Of a stretch of 33,058 bases of DNA, positions 23,191-30,751 are shown in pieces. Numbering within the stretch: position 1 is the stretch's first letter; each line of letters starts with the position of its first letter. The stretch comes from Desulfobacca acetoxidans (GTDB taxonomy: Bacteria; Desulfobacterota; Desulfobaccia; Desulfobaccales; 0-14-0-80-60-11): contig DZCR01000014.1 of NCBI GenBank assembly GCA_022736495.1, positions 1 through 33,058 on the forward strand, given 5' to 3'. Position numbers and translations under genes: made by a program. Below the pieces are notes generated by a model, which saw nothing but the letters and a program-made list of their open reading frames with translations, was not told the origin of the DNA and did no database searches.

Positions 23191-24333
23191 ATGGGTGCCA
23201 TGGTTTATCTGTTTGTTCTCTTGTTGGCGGCAGCCTGGTTCTACCAATTTCTGGCCCTGGTCAGCTTATGGCGGTTGTTTCGGCCCCCTCCCCCTGCCCT
23301 GCTGGCGTCCACCGGCCCCGGCATCACCGTCTTCAAGCCCCTCAAGGGCCTGGAACCCTTGACCCGGGAATGCCTGGCGAGCTTTCTGAACCAGGATTAC
23401 CAGCCCTACCAGGTGCTCTTCGGGGTGCGGGAGGCCGACAACCCGGTGGCGGCGCTGGTGCTGGAATTGCAGCAGACTTACCCCAGGTGCGATCTAGAGA
23501 TATTCATCTGCCCGGAAAATTTGGGGCTCAACCCGAAAATCAGCACTTTGCAGCAGCTTCTGCCCCGGGCGCGCTACGACCTTTTGGTGATTGCCGACGG
23601 CGACGTGCAGGTGGCCCCCGATTACCTGGCCCGGGTGGCCGCGGCCTTTCGGGAGCCGGGGGTAGGCCTGGTGAGCTGCCCTTACCGGGCCGGCCGCCCC
23701 CGGACCCTGGGGGCCGGCCTGGAGGCCCTGACCATTGCGGCAGATTTTATCCCATCGGTGGCCACGGCCGTATCGGTCGAAGAGATTCGCTTCGCGTTGG
23801 GGGCCACCATGGCCCTGACCCGGCAGGCCCTCACCGCCAGCGGCGGTTTCATTCCTCTGGCCGACTTTCTGGCGGACGACTATCAGTTGGGCTTCAGGGT
23901 CGCTCAGACCGGACTTCAGGTCAAAATTTTGCCCTACGTGGTGGAGACCCATAACCCGGAGATGAGTCTGGGCGCTTATCTGGCCCACCAACTCCGCTGG
24001 GCCCGCACCTACCGGGTATGCCGCCCCGGAGGCTACCTGGCTTACGGCATCACCCATGCCCTGATTTTCAGCCTCGCGATCCTCCTGGCCGCGGGCCTGG
24101 CTCCCTGGGCCTGGGGGCTGGTGGCGGCCACCCTGACCATCCGGGGGGTGGTGGCCGGGTTTTCCGAGCGCCGCGCGCTGCGCGGAGACCTGCCCTGGTG
24201 GGCCTTTGCCCTGCTACCCCTAAAAGACCTGTGCTCCTTCGGCCTGTGGCTGGCGAGTTTCCTGGGCAGCCGGGTTACCTGGGGAGACCGCACCTTCCGG
24301 GTGACCCCGGAGGGCAAACTGGCCCCCCCGTGA
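23191..24333 (+). CDS. hpnI: GT21-type glycosyltransferase, HpnI-like (hopanoid GlcNAc transferase)
   Basis: The 380-residue integral membrane protein has an N-terminal helix (about 4-29), a GT-A catalytic domain and C-terminal helices (about 287-330). It carries the ceramide-glucosyltransferase family signature: GITVFKPLKGLEP, ADGD (135-138), FLADDYQLG (Asp229/230) and the QxxRW motif QLRW (267-270). Bacterial homologues include HpnI, which adds N-acetylglucosamine to bacteriohopanetetrol. No other hopanoid gene is in this window, so the acceptor lipid is inferred from family resemblance and could be another lipid. It is followed 63 bp later by larB, possibly in one transcript. Confidence 0.75.
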   Translation: MGAMVYLFVLLLAAAWFYQFLALVSLWRLFRPPPPALLASTGPGITVFKPLKGLEPLTRECLASFLNQDYQPYQVLFGVREADNPVAALVLELQQTYPRCDLEIFICPENLGLNPKISTLQQLLPRARYDLLVIADGDVQVAPDYLARVAAAFREPGVGLVSCPYRAGRPRTLGAGLEALTIAADFIPSVATAVSVEEIRFALGATMALTRQALTASGGFIPLADFLADDYQLGFRVAQTGLQVKILPYVVETHNPEMSLGAYLAHQLRWARTYRVCRPGGYLAYGITHALIFSLAILLAAGLAPWAWGLVAATLTIRGVVAGFSERRALRGDLPWWAFALLPLKDLCSFGLWLASFLGSRVTWGDRTFRVTPEGKLAPP

Positions 24334-24396
24334 TTGCATTTGAAGGCAGAGAACCACCGGCGAGACGCCTGTGGCCGGCCTATAAAGGGATGATCT

Positions 24397-25149
24397 ATGG
24401 ATAAGACAATCCTGAAAAACTTGTTGGAGGAGGTCCGGGCCGGGCGGCTGCCGGTGGCTGGGGCCCTGGAGCAACTCCGGACCCTGCCCTTCGAGGATCT
24501 GGGCTTCGCCCGGGTGGACCATCACCGCCAGCTGCGGCAGAGTTTTCCAGAAGTGGTGTTCGCCGCGGGCAAAAGCCTGGAGCAGATCCGGGGCATCCTC
24601 ACCTCCCTGCAGGCCCGCTCGGACCACATCCTGATGACCCGCCTGGCCCCGGACATGGCCGCGGCGCTTACGGCCGATTTCCCGGACGCCCGCTATTATC
24701 CTGACTCCCAGGCCTGGACCCTCAGCCGGGGAGAGATCCCCGACCGGGGCCGGGGCCTGATTCTGGTGATTTCAGCCGGCACCTCGGATATCCCCGTGTC
24801 CGAAGAAGCCCTGGTCACCGCCCGGATCATGGGGCACAAAGCCGAAGTCCTCTACGACGTGGGCGTGGCGGGCCTGCACCGCCTCCTGGCTCACCAGGAC
24901 CTGCTGGCCCAAGCCACCTGCTTTGTCGTGGTGGCGGGCATGGAAGGGGCGCTCCCCAGCGTGGTGGCGGGGCTGGTGGACCGGCCGGTGGTGGCGGTAC
25001 CCACCAGCATCGGGTACGGCGCCTCCTTCGGCGGTCTGGCCGCGCTTTTGGCCATGCTCAATTCCTGCGCCACCGGCCTGGCGGTGGTGAACATCGACAA
25101 CGGCTTCGGCGCCGGCTACCTGGCGGCCTTGATCAACCGGAAGGATTAG
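24397..25149 (+). CDS. larB: nickel-pincer cofactor biosynthesis protein LarB
   Basis: LarB carboxylates and hydrolyses nicotinic acid adenine dinucleotide, the first step to the nickel-pincer nucleotide cofactor of lactate racemase-type enzymes. The 250-residue protein has the PurE-like AIR-carboxylase fold. It shows GLILVISAGTSDIPVSEEALVTARIMGH, YDVGVAGLHRLL, FVVVAGMEGALPSVVAGLVDRPVVAVPTSIGYGASFGG and VVNIDNGFGAGYLA, a pattern diagnostic for LarB. The N-terminal helix (NLLEEVRAGRLPVAGALEQL) and FEDLGFARVDHHR are also standard. larC and larE are absent here, so the rest of the pathway must lie elsewhere. The gene implies nickel use by this organism. Confidence 0.92.
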   Translation: MDKTILKNLLEEVRAGRLPVAGALEQLRTLPFEDLGFARVDHHRQLRQSFPEVVFAAGKSLEQIRGILTSLQARSDHILMTRLAPDMAAALTADFPDARYYPDSQAWTLSRGEIPDRGRGLILVISAGTSDIPVSEEALVTARIMGHKAEVLYDVGVAGLHRLLAHQDLLAQATCFVVVAGMEGALPSVVAGLVDRPVVAVPTSIGYGASFGGLAALLAMLNSCATGLAVVNIDNGFGAGYLAALINRKD

Positions 25150-25174
25150 GCAGGCAAGATCATCGACCAGCGGC

Positions 25175-25221
25175 CTTGCTGGACTAAACGAGCGAGTTCG
25201 GGATGGGATCGGGTGTGGCCC
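25175..25221 (-). other. rrf: 5S rRNA-like fragment
   Basis: On the minus strand 25221-25193 (29 nt) reads as the conserved 5S rRNA loop A/helix II-III region: GGGCCACACCC, then GATCCCATCCCGAACTCG. Weaker resemblance to the following GGAAGTTAAGCCC part continues to about 25175. Outside that, neither side resembles 5S, and no complementary helix I is found, so this is a fragment and not a functional gene. It lies in a decayed patch between larB and the second hicAB. Confidence 0.5.
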
Positions 25222-25227
25222 ATTTCC

Positions 25228-25446
25228 CTATTTTCCCATCGACCACTCGGGAGTTTGAATATCAATGGTGGTCATCTGGGCTTCGGCTTCAAAGGGGACC
25301 GCAGTACTCAGCAAATCTTCGGCGCCGATTCTTAAGGATTCAAGTAATTCTTCCCGGGTCTTTTCCTGAGCATTGACCCCGGGAAGATCGATCAGCCAAC
25401 CGATCCACCAATCATCGCTTTTCTTAACCATGGCCCTGAATTTCAT
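25228..25446 (-). CDS. hicB: HicB-family antitoxin (second pair)
   Basis: A 72-residue HicB-like protein: MKFRAMVKKSDDWWIGWLIDLPGVNAQ, with the DLPG core motif, then the helix TREELLESLRIGAEDLLS and a short tail ending SMGK. I place the start at the ATG at 25446 because it overlaps the hicA stop as TAATG. A longer frame from 25479 would overlap the hicA coding region. In contrast to the pair at 380-825, here the toxin gene is upstream of the antitoxin gene. No DNA-binding domain is visible. Confidence 0.8.
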   Translation of the reverse strand: MKFRAMVKKSDDWWIGWLIDLPGVNAQEKTREELLESLRIGAEDLLSTAVPFEAEAQMTTIDIQTPEWSMGK

Positions 25447-25628
25447 TATTTCACCCATGGAATATCCAGGCCTTTGCAAATCTTCCGGGCCAGTTCATCG
25501 ACTATTTCGGTATGCCGGGGAACCAAGGTCTTAAAACTTCCCTTTTGGTAGATGGAATGCCGCCCACCTTCCCTGAGCAGGAAAGCCCCGTGCTCGGAAA
25601 TATGCCTGATCAAGGTTTTCCTCTTCAC
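25446..25628 (-). CDS. hicA: HicA-family toxin (second pair)
   Basis: A 60-residue HicA-like protein: KRKTLIRHISEHGAFLLREG, then GGRHSIYQKG with the catalytic-type His24, and SFKTLVPRHTEIVDELARKICKGLDI. This follows the canonical HicA pattern closely, including the PRH turn. The start is most likely GTG at 25628, giving the usual beginning MKR; a TTG at 25637 would add three residues. A strong intrinsic terminator sits only 17 nt upstream, so a promoter for this pair must lie in that small space or transcripts must pass the hairpin. Confidence 0.82.
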   Translation of the reverse strand: MKRKTLIRHISEHGAFLLREGGRHSIYQKGSFKTLVPRHTEIVDELARKICKGLDIPWVK

Positions 25629-25644
25629 TGATCTCAAAGGTAAT

Positions 25645-25674
25645 AAAAAACCCCGCCTCAGTCAAGAGGCGGGG
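25645..25674 (-). terminator. Rho-independent terminator (leftward), now just upstream of hicA
   Basis: CCCCGCCTC/GAGGCGGGG, a perfect 9-bp GC-rich stem with a 6-nt loop, is followed on the minus strand by six T residues, then ATTA. It points leftward. The nearest gene that could use it is fdhD, 630 bp to the right, with the transposase remnant in between. Confidence 0.8.
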
Positions 25675-25754
25675 TTGCTGCCGAAGAAAACGAAGATCTT
25701 TTCTGGGCCATACGCGGTGGTGGTGGCAACTTCGGTGTGGTTACCTCTTTCCCA
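25674..25754 (+). pseudogene. fragment of a berberine-bridge-type FAD-linked oxidase
   Basis: In one frame the plus strand encodes [18 protein letters not shown] followed by NFGVVTSF. This is the strongly conserved FAD-binding segment of BBE-like/FAD_binding_4 oxidases (consensus: [22 protein letters not shown]). Nothing of the rest of the enzyme is present. The same frame continues directly into the transposase remnant, so the two were joined by a deletion or insertion. Confidence 0.65.
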
Positions 25755-26309
25755 CTGGCCGTGAGGGTGGCTGGAGCCGAGCCCATTTATCGCTTGGTTA
25801 CCACCATCCTCGACCCGGTAAGGGCTCCGGCCCCTGAATTGGCAGCACTGTACCACGAACGCGGGGAGATTGAGACGGCCTTGGATGCATTGAAAACCCA
25901 CTTGCGGGGAGCTCGCATCATCTTGCGTAGCAAGACGCCGGACCTGGTGCGTCAGGAATTCTACGGTTTGCTGATGGCCCACTTCGCCATCCGTGGCCTG
26001 ATGCATGCAGCGGCTCTCCGGGCGGATGAAGACCCGGACCGGCTCTCTTTCGTTCACGCAGTCCGAGTTATTCGCCGCAAACTTCAGAGCTTCCCCGCTT
26101 TTCCCCCCAGGGGAGCGGGCAGCGTTCCATGAGAGTGTCTTGGAGGAGATTTTGGAAGAGCGAGCGGTATCCAGCCATAATCGGCGTACCCACGCGGCGT
26201 CAAGCGTCAGATGAGCAGTTTCCCTCTGCGCCATCGCGGCTCTAAACCATTGCCCAAAATCGACCTCCAATTGGCTGTTAAGATACTAAGTGAACAGTAT
26301 TTGATTTAA
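25755..26309 (+). mobile_element. IS4-family transposase remnant (3' part, frameshifted)
   Basis: The frame from about 25755 encodes PIYRLVTTILDPVRAP, then the IS4 YREK signature in YHERGEIETALDALK (Tyr-x2-Arg-x3-Glu-x6-Lys), LRSKTPDLVRQEFYGLLMAH and DPDRLSFVHAVRVIRRKL. The Glu is the third acidic catalytic residue. The reading frame then shifts twice: HESVLEEILEERAVSSHNRR is in a second frame, and the usual C-terminus VKRQMSSFPLRHR...KILSEQYLI in the frame ending TAA at 26307-26309. The N-terminal half with the first two Asp residues is missing. No terminal inverted repeats were recognised. The last stop overlaps the fdhD stop by 2 nt on the opposite strand. Confidence 0.8.
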
Positions 26310-27112
26310 ACCACCCGCTGGGGCGCAGTGTAGATATTGAAGCGTTGGCCCCGGACGAAGCCCAGGGTGGTGAGGTCCAGCTCCTGGGCCAGTTCCAGGG
26401 CCAGAGAAGTTGGGGCCGAGACCGCTGCCAAAATCGGGATGCCCGCCCGAAGGCATTTTAGGGCCATCTCGAAGCTGGTGCGGCCGCTGAGCAGGGCCAC
26501 CAGGCGGCTCAAGTCCTGCCGGGTGAGGACGGCCCGGCCAATAACCTTATCCATGGCGTTATGGCGGCCCACGTCTTCAGCGGGGATGAAGACCTGGCCG
26601 TCGGGGCTGGCCAGGGCCACCGCGTGGGTGCCGCCGGTGGCCTGAAAGACGGTCTGGAACTCGTGGAGCCGTGCCATGAGGACGAAAATTTCGGCCGGAG
26701 CAATGGTGAGGGGGCTGGCCACCTTGGGGACCTTCCGGCAAATTTCCCTTACTGCCTCCTTGGCGCAGAGGCCGCAACTGGTGTAAGATACCTCGACATG
26801 CCGCCGCCCCCGCCGCTCCAGGGCCGCAGGCGTCAGGCTGACGTCCACCACGTTGGGGGGCAGCAAAGGGTCAGTCGCGGTGCCGCAGAAGTGAATAGTG
26901 ATGACTTCGGCCAAGTCTCGGACGATGCCTTCGGTAACCAGAAACCCCAGGGCCAGTTCCTTTTCCCAGCCCGGCAGGCGCATAAGCACCTGGAACGGCT
27001 CACCGCTTAAACGGATTTCCAAGGGCTCCTCTACCGCCACCCGGTCCCGGGTGGATTCGATCTGACCGTGGCGAAAGCGCTGGACGGGGAATTCTTTGAG
27101 AGGTTCGGTCAT
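26306..27112 (-). CDS. fdhD: formate dehydrogenase accessory sulfurtransferase FdhD
   Basis: Transfers sulfur from IscS to the Mo/W-bis-PGD cofactor, a step essential for formate dehydrogenase activity. The 268-residue protein has LGFLVTEGIV, the catalytic loop SYTSCGLCAKE with Cys113 and Cys116 by my count, and EDVGRHNAMDKVIG, SGRTSFEMALK and LGFVRGQRFNIY at the end. The gene appears intact although its stop abuts the transposase remnant. It lies 60 bp downstream of nadK on the same strand. No formate dehydrogenase gene is in the window. Confidence 0.94.
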   Translation of the reverse strand: MTEPLKEFPVQRFRHGQIESTRDRVAVEEPLEIRLSGEPFQVLMRLPGWEKELALGFLVTEGIVRDLAEVITIHFCGTATDPLLPPNVVDVSLTPAALERRGRRHVEVSYTSCGLCAKEAVREICRKVPKVASPLTIAPAEIFVLMARLHEFQTVFQATGGTHAVALASPDGQVFIPAEDVGRHNAMDKVIGRAVLTRQDLSRLVALLSGRTSFEMALKCLRAGIPILAAVSAPTSLALELAQELDLTTLGFVRGQRFNIYTAPQRVV

Positions 27113-27172
27113 AGATTTTCTATATATATAGTTTCAAGCCTGGATTATTATCACCTGACCCCCGCCCCTGGC

Positions 27173-28021
27173 TCACTTACATACCCCCAGCTCCCCCCAA
27201 CCCAGTTTGGTGCGCAGGATTTCAAAATGGCTGCGGTAGGGGGACTTTACTATCTTGAAATAGTAAGGGGCCCGGCGGATTTCCAGCCGGTCGCCCGGCT
27301 CCATGGCCTGGCCCACCTGGCCGTCCAGGGTGAGGTAAACGTCCTGGACTTTTTCGTCCAGGGTGACGGCTACGGTGACCGTGTCCGGCAGGATAAGAGG
27401 CCGGTCGCTCAAGGTATGGGAGCAGATGGGCAAAATGATCAGGTTGCGCTGGGTCGGGTAGACAATGGGCCCCCCGGCGGACAAATTGTAGGCGGTGGAG
27501 CCGGTGGGTGTGGCGACGATGAGCCCGTCGGCCCGGTAGATGGTGAGATATTCCCCGTCAATCCAGGTGGTCATTTCGGCAATACGGGCCAACGCCCCCT
27601 TGTTGATCACCGCGTCATTGAGGACGTTTCCCCGCCAGAATATCTGCCCATGCCGATACAGGGTGACGGTGAGCATCAGGCGCTCTTCCACTTCAAACTT
27701 GCCGGTGAGCACATGCTCGGCCATGCAGGGGTAGAGTTCGTCCAGAGAAATTTCCGTCAAAAATCCCAGGCCTCCCATATTGACCCCGAAAATGGGCACG
27801 CCCTTGCCGCCGTAATGCCGGGCTACACTCAAGATGGTGCCGTCGCCCCCCATCACCACGATGACTTCCACGTCTTCAGGCAGAGGCTGGATGTGAGGCT
27901 CGGGCTCGTTTTCGCAATGCCAGGCCCTGATCCCGCGCTTGTCCAGCCAGGTCTGCAAGGCCCGGCCTGCTTCCAGGGCATCGGGTTTAAACTTTTTGGT
28001 GATGATGGCGACGGACTTCAC
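27173..28021 (-). CDS. nadK: NAD kinase
   Basis: Phosphorylates NAD to NADP. The 282-residue protein has VAIITKKFKPDA, the glycine-rich GGDGT motif (58-62), FGVNMGGLGFLTEI, the NDAVINKGALARI segment and the region DGLIVATPTGSTAYNLSAGGPIV, all diagnostic. I chose the GTG at 28021 because GGGGAGG lies 7 nt upstream; an upstream start at 28051 would overlap that site and add ten residues. It is the first gene of a leftward nadK-fdhD pair and diverges from the aminotransferase gene. Confidence 0.95.
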   Translation of the reverse strand: MKSVAIITKKFKPDALEAGRALQTWLDKRGIRAWHCENEPEPHIQPLPEDVEVIVVMGGDGTILSVARHYGGKGVPIFGVNMGGLGFLTEISLDELYPCMAEHVLTGKFEVEERLMLTVTLYRHGQIFWRGNVLNDAVINKGALARIAEMTTWIDGEYLTIYRADGLIVATPTGSTAYNLSAGGPIVYPTQRNLIILPICSHTLSDRPLILPDTVTVAVTLDEKVQDVYLTLDGQVGQAMEPGDRLEIRRAPYYFKIVKSPYRSHFEILRTKLGWGELGVCK

Positions 28022-28233
28022 GGACAGGCCTCCCCAGTTGACAATTACCATAATGTTAGATAATTTTCAAAAGATTATCCTAGTGAGATTGTGCGAGGGA
28101 CGATATTACCTGGAATGCGAAAATGGGTTACACTAACCTTATAAAAGCTGAGGCGTAATTCATGAAAAGCTTTGATTAATATCGGGTTTCGTTTCGCATT
28201 TCCCGGCAAATTTTTATCCGCAAAGGAGTCGCC

Positions 28234-29430
28234 ATGCAACTTGCCAGCCGTATCCGCCAGATTCCCCCTTCCGCCACCCTGGCCCTCAATGCCAAGGCCA
28301 ATCAGCTCAAGGCGCAAGGAGTCGACATAGTCAATTTCGGCGTGGGGGAGCCGGATTTCGACACCCCCAACAACATCCGGGAGGCCGGCATCCGGGCCAT
28401 CCAGGAGGGTTTTACCCGCTACACCCCGGTGGGGGGCATTCCGGAACTGAAAGCGGCCATCGTCAACAAATTCCAAGGCGATTATGGCTTGAGCTATAAG
28501 CCCAGGGAAATCCTGGTGTCCTGCGGCGGCAAGCACGGCCTCTACAATTTGTTTCAAGTGCTCTGCGAGAAGGGCGACGAAGTCATTATCCCCGCCCCCT
28601 TCTGGGTTTCCTACGTGCCCATGGTCATGCTGGCGGATGCCACGCCGGTGGTCGTCCCCACCCGGGAGGAGAATGGCTTTAAGTTGACCGCGGCGGAATT
28701 AAAGGCGCGGCTCACCCCCCGGACCAAGGCCATTGTGATTAACAGCCCTTCCAATCCCACCGGCGGCGTCTATACCAAAGACGAGTTGGCGGCCCTGGGG
28801 CAGGTGGTGCTGGAGGCCGGACTCTACGTGATTTCGGATGACATTTATGACAAAATCCTGTTTGACGGGGCCAAGTTTGTGAATATGGCCATGCTGTCGC
28901 CGGAATTGCAGGCCAGGACCTTCATCCTCAACGGCGTCTCCAAGGCCTATGCCATGACCGGCTGGCGCATCGGCTACCTGGCCGGGCCCGAGGCCGGGAT
29001 CAAGGCGGCGGACAATCTCCAGAGCCAGAGCACCTCGAACCCCACCTCCATCGCCCAGAAGGCTGCGGTGGAGGCTTTAAACGGCCCCCAGGATTCGGTG
29101 CAGACCATGCTGGCGGAATTTGCCTGGCGCCGGGACGATATCTATCGCCGGACCCTGGAGATCCCCGGGGTCACCGCTATCAAGCCGGGTGGGGCCTTCT
29201 ATCTCTTCCCTAATTTTTCGGCGTATTACGACCGGCTCAAGGCCGAGCCGGGCCAATCCCGGTCCGGGGCCCTGGCGGCCTACCTCCTGGAAGAGGCGCA
29301 GGTGGCGGCGGTGCCGGGAGGCGAATTCGGGGAAGACAAGTGCCTGAGATTTTCCTATGCCACGTCCCGGGAACGGATTGCGACGGGATTGAGCCGGATC
29401 AAGGCAGCCTTGGAGAAGCTGGGGAAATAA
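28234..29430 (+). CDS. pyridoxal-phosphate aminotransferase, aspartate aminotransferase type (class I fold)
   Basis: The 398-residue PLP enzyme fits the bacterial Ib aspartate/prephenate aminotransferase group. It begins LASRIRQIPPSATLALNAKA and has VNFGVGEPDFDTP and NSPSNPTGGVYTKDELAAL. The PLP-binding Lys lies in NGVSKAYAMTGWRIGYLAGP, and an Arg near the end (CLRFSYATS) binds the substrate carboxylate. AAAGGAG precedes the ATG well. The 212-bp divergent gap to nadK has no strong promoter that I could recognise. Exact amino-donor specificity cannot be read from the sequence. Confidence 0.92.
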   Translation: MQLASRIRQIPPSATLALNAKANQLKAQGVDIVNFGVGEPDFDTPNNIREAGIRAIQEGFTRYTPVGGIPELKAAIVNKFQGDYGLSYKPREILVSCGGKHGLYNLFQVLCEKGDEVIIPAPFWVSYVPMVMLADATPVVVPTREENGFKLTAAELKARLTPRTKAIVINSPSNPTGGVYTKDELAALGQVVLEAGLYVISDDIYDKILFDGAKFVNMAMLSPELQARTFILNGVSKAYAMTGWRIGYLAGPEAGIKAADNLQSQSTSNPTSIAQKAAVEALNGPQDSVQTMLAEFAWRRDDIYRRTLEIPGVTAIKPGGAFYLFPNFSAYYDRLKAEPGQSRSGALAAYLLEEAQVAAVPGGEFGEDKCLRFSYATSRERIATGLSRIKAALEKLGK

Positions 29431-29458
29431 AGGATAGAACGGGAAGGAAAAAGCAGAG

Positions 29459-29489
29459 AGCGCGGCTGGCTGAAAAGTCGAGCCGCGCT
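29459..29489 (-). terminator. hairpin between the aminotransferase and PxxKW genes
   Basis: AGCGCGGCT/AGCCGCGCT forms a perfect 9-bp stem with a 13-nt loop. On the minus strand a T5 run follows after 6 nt, so it may stop the PxxKW transcript; on the plus strand there is no T run. It is probably a shared terminator of two convergent genes. Confidence 0.45.
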
Positions 29490-29506
29490 GTCCGTTCAAT
29501 GCCTGC

Positions 29507-29791
29507 TTAGCGGCCGGCGGCTTGGCGTTTGGACGCCTTCAGAGGATTGACCTTCTGGGCCATCTCTTTCTTTTCGGCTTTCACGTGAGTGGCCAGGTTG
29601 CAGGTGCCCCGGCGCCACTTGGAGGCAGGGTCCGGAAAAGAAGCACAAAAAGAGCTGCCGTTGGAACCCAAAATCCGGTCGCAGCCTTCACATTCCGTCA
29701 CCACTGGTTTACAGCTGCCGCCGTTGAACGAACAGCCTTTTTTCGTCATAAAGGTACAATCTACCCCTGGTTTTAAAGTCTCGCAGTGCAT
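29507..29791 (-). CDS. PxxKW family cysteine-rich protein
   Basis: A 94-residue protein with eight or so cysteines spaced in pairs (HCETLKPGVDC, GGSCKPVVTECEGC, FCASF, GTCNLATHVK) and the name-giving motif in DPASKWRRGTC. Small proteins of this type are found mainly in Desulfobacterota; the cysteines probably bind a metal or an Fe-S cluster. The function is unknown. The C-terminus is Lys/Arg-rich (KAEKKEMAQKVNPLKASKRQ). GGGGGG lies near the ATG. A good promoter is present on the AT-rich upstream side. Confidence 0.8.
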   Translation of the reverse strand: MHCETLKPGVDCTFMTKKGCSFNGGSCKPVVTECEGCDRILGSNGSSFCASFPDPASKWRRGTCNLATHVKAEKKEMAQKVNPLKASKRQAAGR

Positions 29792-29829
29792 GGCCGTAGC
29801 CCCCCTTGATATTCAGTAAATCTTGTATT

Positions 29830-29857
29830 TATATACTACATTTATAATCATTGTCAA
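29830..29857 (-). promoter_or_regulatory. promoter of the PxxKW gene
   Basis: On the minus strand TTGACA (29857-29852) is followed by 16 nt and TATATA (29835-29830) in an AT-rich stretch, about 40 nt before the ATG. TATAAA at 18-nt spacing is an alternative -10. Confidence 0.55.
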
Positions 29858-30029
29858 TTAATTTTTGATAAATTTTTGGTCAGCAGGCCATTTTGTTTTT
29901 TTTCTGCCGCCGGATAGGGCGTAAAGACCCCATTGACCCTGATACTCCGGGGACTTATCTTAGTACTAAAATATTGTCGTAGCTAGGGCCTTACAAATTG
30001 GCGGCCGAGTTGGCCCCAGGAGAAGGCGG

Positions 30030-30620
30030 ATGACCAAAGCCAGTCTCAAGGATTACCAGGAAAAGCGCGACTTTTCCCGTACCCCCGAGCCCACGGGCCA
30101 GGGGGCCAGGACTGCCCGGGAGCCCATCTTCGTCATCCAAAAACACGCCGCCAGCCATCTCCACTACGATTTCCGCCTGGAGGTGGACGGGGTGCTCAAG
30201 TCCTGGGCCATCCCCAAGGGCCCCTCCACCGACCCCAAAGACAAGCGCCTGGCCGTGCCCACCGAAGACCATCCATTGGAGTACGCCGACTTCGAGGGCA
30301 CCATCCCGCCGGGAGCGTACGGCGCCGGTACGGTCCTGGTCTGGGACACCGGCCCCTACCGCAACCTGACGGAAAAAAAAGGGGCAAGCATCCCCATGGC
30401 CCAAGCGGTGGCGCACGGTCACGTCAAGGTCTGGCTGGAGGGAAGGAAACTTAAGGGCGGTTATGCCCTCACCCGCTTTAGGACCGGCAAGGATGAGTCC
30501 TGGCTCTTCGTAAAAGCGGACGACGAGGCCGCCGACCCCAGCCGCAACCCGGTGGCTAGCGAACCTCAATCCGTACTCACCGGCCGCACCCTGGAGGAGA
30601 TCGCCGGGGAAAAAGATTGA
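30030..30620 (+). CDS. stand-alone DNA ligase D 3'-phosphoesterase (PE) domain protein
   Basis: LigD in Pseudomonas-type non-homologous end joining joins a phosphoesterase, a ligase and a polymerase. This 196-residue protein contains only the PE domain, which removes 3'-phosphates and ribonucleosides from DNA ends. The active-site set of P. aeruginosa PE is conserved: His39, His45, Asp47 and Arg49 in QKHAASHLHYDFRLE, and His81 and Tyr85 in EDHPLEYADFEGTIP. KGPSTDPKDKRLA and the ending SWLFVKADDE are also typical. No Ku, ligase or polymerase gene is visible in the window. It may act as an independent end-cleaning enzyme. AGGAGAAGGCGG precedes the ATG. Confidence 0.9.
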   Translation: MTKASLKDYQEKRDFSRTPEPTGQGARTAREPIFVIQKHAASHLHYDFRLEVDGVLKSWAIPKGPSTDPKDKRLAVPTEDHPLEYADFEGTIPPGAYGAGTVLVWDTGPYRNLTEKKGASIPMAQAVAHGHVKVWLEGRKLKGGYALTRFRTGKDESWLFVKADDEAADPSRNPVASEPQSVLTGRTLEEIAGEKD

Positions 30621-30751
30621 AGCAATGCAACATTTTGAACGGAGTTTTTGGTTAGCCCAGGGGCGGATGACTTCTGACCATACAGAAAAACCGAAAACTC
30701 CCCCGAGCCCCCTCCGCCGACCCCTAGGGGAAGATAGTTTATAATACCGTT

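Noticed and set aside
25662..26270. 202-residue minus-strand open frame
   Set aside because: Antisense to the IS4 transposase remnant, whose YREK motif and C-terminus identify the plus strand as coding.
27068..28063. 331-residue plus-strand open frame
   Set aside because: Antisense to nadK, which carries the GGDGT and other NAD kinase motifs.
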